The notes under the pieces were generated by a model. That model was not told the origin of the DNA and did no database searches. It saw only the letters and a list, made by a program, of their open reading frames with translations. From contig VTPM01000002.1 of the NCBI GenBank assembly GCA_008638125.1, positions 1 through 60,642 on the forward strand: a stretch of DNA of 60,642 nt, written 5' to 3'. The translations under genes and the position numbers were made by a program. The DNA comes from Pelagibacteraceae bacterium (GTDB lineage: Bacteria > Pseudomonadota > Alphaproteobacteria > Pelagibacterales > Pelagibacteraceae). How positions within the stretch are numbered: the first letter of the stretch is position 1; each line of letters opens with the position of its first letter. Of the stretch, positions 54,354 to 60,642 are shown one piece after another.

Positions 54354-55108
54354 TTTATTAACTTTTTATGAATATGCATAATTCCTTTTATAGTAATATG
54401 TCTATCGATTGTTGTTTTTTTATCTATAAATTTTGAGAAAATTTTAGCGTAACCACCAGTAAGAATAATTTTAAAATTTGTCTTAAACTTAATTGATAAT
54501 TTTTTTATAATGTTGTTAATAAGACCCTGATAGCCCCATAAAAAACCAGCATTAAGAGCGTCTTTGGTATTTTTTCCATAAACTTTTGCATTACTCTTCA
54601 GCTTAAATATAGGTAATGCAGCTGTAAATTTATTTAGATTGATAATTGATAATTTAAGGCCTGGGGTGATAACGCCACCTTCATAAATACCAGGAGATTT
54701 TACAATATCGAACGTAGTTGCAGTTCCAAAATCAATTATCAAAGAACTTTGTTTAAAACTATAATAAGCACCGATTGCATTTGCAATTCTATCTGAACCA
54801 AGTTGTCTATAATTATCTATATTAATTTTAATCATTTTTTTTAAAGGCAGTTTTTTAATTTCATAACAGTAATACTTCTTATGTTTTATAGCATTACTAA
54901 TTATTTTATAAACATTTGGAACCACACTAGAAAATATTATTTTTTTATTAATTGTTTGTTTTAAAATTGGATCTAAAAATTTAATTACATTATTTTTTTT
55001 TAAAAGTTTTTTAGATTCTATGGAAAATTCTTTTGAAATTTTAAAATTATTATCAATTAAACAAATTTTGGTTAATGTATTGCCGATATCTCCAATAATG
55101 TATTTCAT
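54350..55108 (-). CDS. coaX: Type III pantothenate kinase
   Basis: A 252-residue ASKHA-fold kinase for the first step of coenzyme A synthesis. The phosphate loop is GDIGNTLTKICLID near the N-terminus. GSDRIANAIGA and the metal-binding Asp in IIDFGTATTFDIV (about 124-136) follow, then GGVITPGL and LTGGYAKIF. It overlaps rnj by 4 bp and follows birA by one base, the conserved alphaproteobacterial order. Confidence 0.93.
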   Translation of the reverse strand: MKYIIGDIGNTLTKICLIDNNFKISKEFSIESKKLLKKNNVIKFLDPILKQTINKKIIFSSVVPNVYKIISNAIKHKKYYCYEIKKLPLKKMIKINIDNYRQLGSDRIANAIGAYYSFKQSSLIIDFGTATTFDIVKSPGIYEGGVITPGLKLSIINLNKFTAALPIFKLKSNAKVYGKNTKDALNAGFLWGYQGLINNIIKKLSIKFKTNFKIILTGGYAKIFSKFIDKKTTIDRHITIKGIMHIHKKLIK

Positions 55109-55109
55109 A

Positions 55110-55673
55110 TTAAATATACTTAGTTTTTATTAAGTTATAGTTATTTTGATAAAACTCTTTTAAAAAAATTTCATAAATATTTTTTATCTGACTTACTATA
55201 TGAATGTTATTGATTTGTTTATCCGAATGTAACTTAAGTGAAGTTGAGTGGAAGTTTTTTTCATTAGGATTAACTTTTGAATTAATACCTATGCCAGTAA
55301 CCAAGAACTTTTCATTATTATATTCAATTACTTCTTGCAAAATACCACAAACTTTTTTTCCTTTAATTAATAAATCATTAGGCTTTTTTATTTTAATAGT
55401 ATTTAAAATATAAGGCTGAAGAATTTTTTTTATAATTTTTGCATTAATGATTAAAAAATTATGTATTTTAATCTTTGTAAACTTCACTTTAAAGAATATT
55501 GAAATAAAAATATTTCCTTTTTTAGAAACCCATTTTTTCCCCATTGTTCCTTTTCCTTTGGTTTGATTTTCTGAAAAAATTATCCCAGAGCTATGTTTTC
55601 CTGTTTGTATGAATTTTATAGCTTTATCATTAGTGCTTTTTACACTTTTAAATTTTAATAATTTAAGTTTCAT
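55110..55673 (-). CDS. birA: Biotin--protein ligase
   Basis: A 187-residue enzyme that attaches biotin to carboxylases. The biotin/AMP motif is GKGTMGKKWVSKKGNIFISI (about 40-59). IKKPNDLLIKGKKVCGILQE supplies the catalytic lysine (about 98-117), and VTGIGINSKVNP follows. It lacks an N-terminal DNA-binding domain, so it is not a BirA-type repressor. It is short, with a brief C-terminal part. It overlaps nuoN by one base. Confidence 0.92.
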   Translation of the reverse strand: MKLKLLKFKSVKSTNDKAIKFIQTGKHSSGIIFSENQTKGKGTMGKKWVSKKGNIFISIFFKVKFTKIKIHNFLIINAKIIKKILQPYILNTIKIKKPNDLLIKGKKVCGILQEVIEYNNEKFLVTGIGINSKVNPNEKNFHSTSLKLHSDKQINNIHIVSQIKNIYEIFLKEFYQNNYNLIKTKYI

Positions 55674-57085
55674 TAATTGATTAATAATGTTTCAACTATA
55701 TTGTTTAAAAATGAAGGATAAATAAAGAATGAAATTAAGATTAGACAACTTAATGATAGTGTAAAATAAACTCCAATATTTTTTGTTGAGTCAAATGGTT
55801 TTTTAAGTTCATCAAAGTAAATTATTTTGATTATTCTTAAATAATAAAAAGCAGAAATGACTGTGCTCAATAATCCAATAATTGCTAACACATACATTTT
55901 ACTTTCAACAACTGACATAAAAACATAAAATTTTGCAAAAAATCCAGCTAGTGGAGGAATGCCTGCTAAAGAAAACAAAATAATTAAAAGCGAAATTGAT
56001 AAAAATGGATGTTTACTAGAAATTCCTGAAAGGTCGTCAAGGTTTTCACAGTATTTCCCCTCTTTTTGCATTAAAAAAATACAAGCAAATATTGCAAGGT
56101 TCATTATTACATAAATTGAAATGTAAACTATGCTGCTATTATAACCATTGATTGTTCCTGTTGCGACTCCAGCTAAAGCATAACCTATGTGCCCAATTGA
56201 ACTATATGCTACTAGTCTTTTAATGTTTGTTTGGCCAATAGCGGCTACTGCTCCTAAAATCATAGAAGCTAACGAAATAAAAACTAATATTGGTTGCCAA
56301 TGATCAACTAATTGAGCAAACGGGATTTGCATAAACCTTATGATGACTGCGATACCTGTAATTTTAGGCACTACAGCAAAAAAACTTGTAACAGAAGTTG
56401 GAGAACCTTCGTACACATCTGGTGTCCACATATGAAATGGTACTGCTGAAACCTTGAAAGCTAAACCAACTAAAATAAACACCATTGCAAAAATTGCTCC
56501 GGTATTTTCTAATCCAGCATTTAAATTTATTTGTTCAAAATTTGTTGATCCAGTAAATCCATAAAGTAATGAACAACCGTATAATAATAAACCTGAAGCT
56601 AACGCACTTAAAACAAAATATTTAAGTCCAGACTCATTTGATTTTAAATTATCTCTATCAAGTGCAGCAAGTATATATAAAGATAGTGATTGTAATTCTA
56701 AGCCTAGATAAAATAAAATTAGATCATTAGAACTGATCATTATAAACATACCTAAAATTGATAAAAGTAGAACTAATGAGTATTCAAAATAATTAATATT
56801 TTTTTCTCTAATATAGGCTTGAGTAATAATTAATGTAAATAAAGCACTTATTAAAATTAAGATTTTAAAAAAATTTGTATATGAATTCGAAATATAACTA
56901 TTTGAAAACAAATCAAAAGATTCAGTAAATGTGTTAAAAATTATTAAAATTAGAATGACAATGATTGCATAGATAATTTTTGTTACTAAATTATAACTAT
57001 CCTTAAAAAAAACTCCAATTAACAACGTAACAAAGATTGCTAGAGATAAGAAAATTTCTGGTAATAAAATACTTAGGTTTTCCAT
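55673..57085 (-). CDS. nuoN: NADH-quinone oxidoreductase subunit N
   Basis: A 470-residue antiporter-like membrane subunit of complex I with about 14 helices. LYFLGLELQSLSLYILAAL, the lysine-bearing KYFVLSALASGLLLYG, PFHMWTPDVYEGSPTSVTSFFAVVPK and RLVAYSSIGHIGYALAG are family landmarks. It follows nuoM by one base and is the last gene of the complex I series; birA overlaps its end. Confidence 0.96.
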   Translation of the reverse strand: MENLSILLPEIFLSLAIFVTLLIGVFFKDSYNLVTKIIYAIIVILILIIFNTFTESFDLFSNSYISNSYTNFFKILILISALFTLIITQAYIREKNINYFEYSLVLLLSILGMFIMISSNDLILFYLGLELQSLSLYILAALDRDNLKSNESGLKYFVLSALASGLLLYGCSLLYGFTGSTNFEQINLNAGLENTGAIFAMVFILVGLAFKVSAVPFHMWTPDVYEGSPTSVTSFFAVVPKITGIAVIIRFMQIPFAQLVDHWQPILVFISLASMILGAVAAIGQTNIKRLVAYSSIGHIGYALAGVATGTINGYNSSIVYISIYVIMNLAIFACIFLMQKEGKYCENLDDLSGISSKHPFLSISLLIILFSLAGIPPLAGFFAKFYVFMSVVESKMYVLAIIGLLSTVISAFYYLRIIKIIYFDELKKPFDSTKNIGVYFTLSLSCLILISFFIYPSFLNNIVETLLIN

Positions 57086-58576
57086 TTATTTTAATAGGTT
57101 TAAAATTAAACTATTTTGATAATCGCTTATTAAATTATCCACTGAAACATGTATCGTGTCTAATATCAAATTAGGATAAAAACCAAATACTAAAGTTAAT
57201 ATAGCTAAAGAAAATAGAATAACGGTTTCTGAGTAGTTAAGGTCTTTAAGTTCTAGGAGTTCCTTTTTTTCTAATTTTCCAAAAACTACTCTTTTATAAA
57301 GCCAGAGCATATAAGCAGCTCCTAAAATTATCCCTATACTAGCTAAGATTGCTGCTAAGAAACTTTTTTGAAATGTACCAAGTAGAACTAAAATCTCTCC
57401 AATAAATCCGCTGGTGCCGGGCAACCCTAATGAGCCAAGCATAAAAATTGCAAAAACAAATGCGTATTTAGGAAGAATATTTACAATACCTCCATATGAA
57501 TTTATTAGTCTTGAGTGAACCCTGTCATAAAGGACACCGACACATAAAAATAAAGCTGCAGAAATAATACCATGACTTAACATCTGAAAGATACTTCCTT
57601 CAATTCCTTGTTTGGTAAAAGTAAAAATTCCTAAAGTAACAAAACCCATATGTGCGACAGAGGAATATGCAATGAGTTTTTTCATATCTTCTTGCATTAA
57701 TGCGACTAAGGAAGTGTAAATAATTGCGATTATACTTAAAGTGTAAATCAAAGGTATAAAATACTCTGAAGCTATTGGAAACATTCCAATAGAAAATCTT
57801 AAAAAACCGTACCCTGCCATTTTTAATAGAATAGCTGCTAAAATTACAGATCCTGCAGTAGGTGCTTCAACGTGAGCATCAGGTAGCCAGGTATGTACGG
57901 GCCACATAGGCATTTTAACAGCAAAAGAACTAAAAAAAGCTAACCATAACAAATATTGGAACTCCACAGGTATTTTGATTTCATAAATTTGAACAACATC
58001 AGTTGTGCCCGTGATCCAATAGATGGAAATAATAGCTACTAACATCAACACTGATCCTAGAAGTGTAAATAAGAAAAATTTGAAAGCTGCATAAACTCTT
58101 TTAGGTCCACCCCATATTCCAATGATTAAAAACATAGGGATTAAACCAGCTTCAAAAAATAAATAAAAAATTACTAAATCTAATGAACAAAAAACTCCAA
58201 TCATAAATGTTTCAAGAACTAAAATAGCAATTAAAAATTCTTTTAATCTTTTCTTAATACTGCTTATGCAAGAAATAATGCAAATTGGTGTTATGAAAGC
58301 TGTAAGAACTATAAACAAGATTGATATGCCATCAATACCAAATTTAAATCTTATAAACCCATTAATCCAATTTGCTTCTTCTATAAATTGAAAATCCGCA
58401 GTATTTTTATCAAAAGAATACCAAAGAAAGAGTGCAAGAAAGAAATTAACAAAACTCGTAAACAAAGAAACATAAATTGTATTTTTATTTTCAGATTGAT
58501 TGTTATCAAAAATAAAAATAAATATCGCCCCAACTAAAGGAAGAATGGTAATTAATGATAAAATTGGAAAATCCAT
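57086..58576 (-). CDS. nuoM: NADH-quinone oxidoreductase subunit M
   Basis: A 496-residue antiporter-like subunit of complex I with about 14 helices. FGIDGISILFIVLTAFITP, FYLFFEAGLIPMFLIIGIWGG, MPMWPVHTWLPDAHVEAPTAGSVILA and KLIAYSSVAHMGFV are characteristic. The glutamate and lysines of the proton path are present in these segments. It is flanked by nuoL and nuoN with 1-bp gaps. Confidence 0.96.
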   Translation of the reverse strand: MDFPILSLITILPLVGAIFIFIFDNNQSENKNTIYVSLFTSFVNFFLALFLWYSFDKNTADFQFIEEANWINGFIRFKFGIDGISILFIVLTAFITPICIISCISSIKKRLKEFLIAILVLETFMIGVFCSLDLVIFYLFFEAGLIPMFLIIGIWGGPKRVYAAFKFFLFTLLGSVLMLVAIISIYWITGTTDVVQIYEIKIPVEFQYLLWLAFFSSFAVKMPMWPVHTWLPDAHVEAPTAGSVILAAILLKMAGYGFLRFSIGMFPIASEYFIPLIYTLSIIAIIYTSLVALMQEDMKKLIAYSSVAHMGFVTLGIFTFTKQGIEGSIFQMLSHGIISAALFLCVGVLYDRVHSRLINSYGGIVNILPKYAFVFAIFMLGSLGLPGTSGFIGEILVLLGTFQKSFLAAILASIGIILGAAYMLWLYKRVVFGKLEKKELLELKDLNYSETVILFSLAILTLVFGFYPNLILDTIHVSVDNLISDYQNSLILNLLK

Positions 58577-60484
58577 TTAATTAATTATTAAATAAGTTAA
58601 TAAAAAAGATAATCCTAATAACATTATAAAAGCATAGTCATAAAGAAATCCACTTTGAAATTTTACTGCCTTAATTGAAAAAAATTTTATAACTCTAGAA
58701 AAACCATCAGGTCCATATCGATCAATGGTGTTTTGATCACCCTTTTTCCAAAAAAAGAAACCTAATTGCTTTAAGGGTTTAACTATTAAAAATTCATATA
58801 ATTCATCAAAATACCATTTGTTTAATAAAAAATTATATAAAGGTTCATTTGAAAGCTTAACACCATCTAAGATGTTCTTGTTTTTTACATACAAATAATA
58901 AGATATTGGTATAGCAATAGTAACTAAGATTGGTGTAATTAAAAGAAGCCATAAAGGTAGATGTAAATGTTCAGTTTCTTTGAGAAAGAAAATTGAATTA
59001 TTCCAAAAATCTAAATAATTATGTCCAATAAACATTTCTTTGAATAAATAACCAGCAAACAACGCACCTAAAGATAATAAGATTAATGGTGTTAACATTA
59101 TCGCTGGCGACTCATGGGTTTTTTCAATTGGTAGTGATTTGTTATTATACGATCCATGAAAGGTTTTAAAAAACAACCTCCATGAATAAATTGCAGTTAA
59201 AAAGGCAGTAAAAATCCCAACTGACATTGCATAATAACCAATTGAAGAATTTTTAAAAAAGGCAAACTCTATGATTGCGTCTTTAGAATAAAAACCTGAA
59301 AGAAATGGAAAACCAGTTAAAGCAAGAGTTCCAATCAACATTAAAATCCAAGTATAAGGTAGCTTTTTCCAAACGCCACCCATTAACCTTATATCTTGCT
59401 CGTCTTTAAATGCATGGATAACTGAGCCAGAGCCTAGGAATAACAAGGCTTTAAAAAAAGCATGAGTAAACAAATGAAAAATAGCAACATGATAAGCGCC
59501 TACCCCTGCTGCAAAAAACATATAACCTAACTGACTGCATGTAGAATAGGCTATGATTTTTTTTATATCATTTTGTACTAAGGCTACAGAAGCAGCAAAT
59601 AAAGCAGTTATCATTCCTACAATAGCAACTATATTTAATGCAAATTGCGACAATTCAAATAAAGGCGAACATCTTACTACTAAAAAAACTCCTGCTGTCA
59701 CCATTGTAGCAGCATGGATTAAAGCAGAAACTGGCGTAGGTCCCTCCATCGCATCTGGAAGCCAAGTATGAAATAAAAATTGAGCAGATTTACCCATAGC
59801 TCCTATAAAGAGTGTTAAACAAATTAAAGTGATCAAATTTAAATTTATTCCAAGAAAATTTATTTCCTTATCAATTAAACTTTCGGCTTTAAGAAAAACT
59901 TCATCGTAATTTACAGAACCAAAATAGTAAAAAATTAAAAAAATACCAATTGCAAAACCAAAATCTCCCACTCTATTAACTAGAAATGCTTTGATCGCAG
60001 CATTATTTGCAGACTCTTTTTTATACCAAAACCCAATTAATAGATATGAACACAATCCAACTCCCTCCCAACCAAAAAATAATTGAAGAAAGTTATCTGA
60101 AACAACCAACATCAACATTGAAAATGTGAATAATGATAAATAAGACATAAACCTTGGTCTATTTGGATCATGGCTCATGTAACCAATTGAATAAACATGG
60201 ACAAGTGATGATACAAAAGTAACCACTACTAACATTACTGAACTTAATGGATCAATATTGATTGACCAATTGATCTTTAAATTCCCAGAACTAATCCATT
60301 CAAAAATTACATAATTTCCATATGCATCTTGAGTAATGCCGTTATAAAAAATAATTCCTGAAAATAAAGCAGATAGTATTACCAAAACTGTTGGAATAAT
60401 TTCTGACAACTTCTCATTAAAAGACTTTGATACATATCCAAGGATTGATCCAAGTAGCGGAAGTAATATAATTAAATAAGCCAT
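58577..60484 (-). CDS. nuoL: NADH-quinone oxidoreductase subunit L
   Basis: A 635-residue antiporter-like subunit of complex I with a long C-terminal extension that runs along the membrane arm. WSINIDPLSSVMLVVVTFVSSLVHVYSIGYM, FFGWEGVGLCSYLLIGFW, FLFHTWLPDAMEGPTPVSALIHAATMVTAG and IIAYSTCSQLGYMFFAAG are diagnostic. The end of the protein (about 540-635) contains the amphipathic region and the last helix. It begins directly after the nuoK stop. Confidence 0.97.
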   Translation of the reverse strand: MAYLIILLPLLGSILGYVSKSFNEKLSEIIPTVLVILSALFSGIIFYNGITQDAYGNYVIFEWISSGNLKINWSINIDPLSSVMLVVVTFVSSLVHVYSIGYMSHDPNRPRFMSYLSLFTFSMLMLVVSDNFLQLFFGWEGVGLCSYLLIGFWYKKESANNAAIKAFLVNRVGDFGFAIGIFLIFYYFGSVNYDEVFLKAESLIDKEINFLGINLNLITLICLTLFIGAMGKSAQFLFHTWLPDAMEGPTPVSALIHAATMVTAGVFLVVRCSPLFELSQFALNIVAIVGMITALFAASVALVQNDIKKIIAYSTCSQLGYMFFAAGVGAYHVAIFHLFTHAFFKALLFLGSGSVIHAFKDEQDIRLMGGVWKKLPYTWILMLIGTLALTGFPFLSGFYSKDAIIEFAFFKNSSIGYYAMSVGIFTAFLTAIYSWRLFFKTFHGSYNNKSLPIEKTHESPAIMLTPLILLSLGALFAGYLFKEMFIGHNYLDFWNNSIFFLKETEHLHLPLWLLLITPILVTIAIPISYYLYVKNKNILDGVKLSNEPLYNFLLNKWYFDELYEFLIVKPLKQLGFFFWKKGDQNTIDRYGPDGFSRVIKFFSIKAVKFQSGFLYDYAFIMLLGLSFLLTYLIIN

Positions 60485-60642
60485 TTAGCCTTTCATCTCA
60501 TTTATATCTTGAACATTAATTGAACCTTTTGTCCTATAGTAAGAAACTATAATTGCTAAACCTATAGCTGCTTCAGCAGCGGCAACTGTTAAAATAAAGA
60601 AAGTAAAAACTTGGCCAGCTATATCATTTGCATAAATTGAAA
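60485..60642 (-). CDS. nuoK: NADH-quinone oxidoreductase subunit K, C-terminal part
   Basis: The gene enters from the right edge; about 51 C-terminal residues are visible. [23 protein letters not shown] is a NuoK hallmark, with the conserved Glu of the third helix, and the protein ends [11 protein letters not shown]. The stop codon abuts the nuoL ATG. The missing part lies upstream on the minus strand, outside the window. Confidence 0.93.
   Translation of the reverse strand, partial: SIYANDIAGQVFTFFILTVAAAEAAIGLAIIVSYYRTKGSINVQDINEMKG

Noticed and set aside
1-60642. CRISPR arrays, insertion sequences, prophage genes, tRNA or rRNA genes
   Set aside because: No repeat-spacer pattern, transposase, integrase, cloverleaf or rRNA-like sequence was seen; the longest gaps are under about 140 bp and are accounted for.

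Overview
The window looks like a stretch of a streamlined, low-GC marine alphaproteobacterium of the SAR11/Pelagibacterales type. The evidence is very AT-rich coding DNA, almost no intergenic space, many 1-20 bp gene overlaps, and alphaproteobacterial gene orders (ntrY-ntrX-trkA; eno-ftsB; lipA-ratA; ppiD-trpEGDC-lexA; rpsB-tsf-frr-uppS-cdsA-dxr-bamA; nuoK-L-M-N-birA-coaX-rnj-proS-lolC-lolD-dnaE). The taxonomic call is an inference from this style and order. I saw no insertion sequences, phage genes, CRISPR arrays, tRNA or rRNA genes. No gap between genes exceeds about 140 bp.

Layout. 1-974: the 5' end of a hydratase-like gene diverges from a zinc-uptake-type Fur regulator (Zur) coupled to a small membrane protein with a histidine-rich tail. 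A perfect 18-bp palindrome lies over the regulator's -10 box and directly before its ATG. 1028-3444: pyruvate kinase converges on GAPDH. 3450-12058: a glycerol uptake and activation block (gpsA, glpK, glpV, glpS, glpT, glpP, glpQ, glpU) whose transcription can run on into gap. It has an internal promoter before the binding protein and a strong terminator just after it. 12062-17989: K+ uptake (trkH, trkA) downstream of the NtrYX two-component pair. 18036-20116: ispDF, pgpA, pncC. 20109-26591 (minus strand): ratA/coq10-like, lipA, ftsB, eno, kdsA, pyrG, secG, tpiA. 26651-34076 (plus strand): a PpiD-like chaperone, trpE-G-D-C, lexA with an SOS box, gltX. 34099-45686 (minus strand): lipid A, outer-membrane assembly, isoprenoid and translation genes (lpxB, lpxI, lpxA, fabZ, lpxD, skp, bamA, dxr, cdsA, uppS, frr, tsf, rpsB), with a pseudoknotted RNA leader before rpsB. 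45806-60642 (minus strand): dnaE, lolD, lolC, proS, a DUF1467 protein, rnj, coaX, birA and complex I genes nuoN, nuoM, nuoL and part of nuoK.

How it fits together. Imported glycerol would be phosphorylated by GlpK, oxidised to dihydroxyacetone phosphate (GpsA is the only candidate here), isomerised by TpiA and carried down by GAPDH, enolase and pyruvate kinase, all encoded here. The most interesting signals are: the Zur operator with an apparently leaderless transcript and its coupled His-tailed membrane protein; the complementary loss of key motifs in the two glycerol ABC ATPases, which leaves one intact and one degenerate ATP site; the rpsB leader RNA; and several holes in otherwise conserved alphaproteobacterial clusters (no pyrH, no rseP, no pdhABC, no ntrBC at the usual places).
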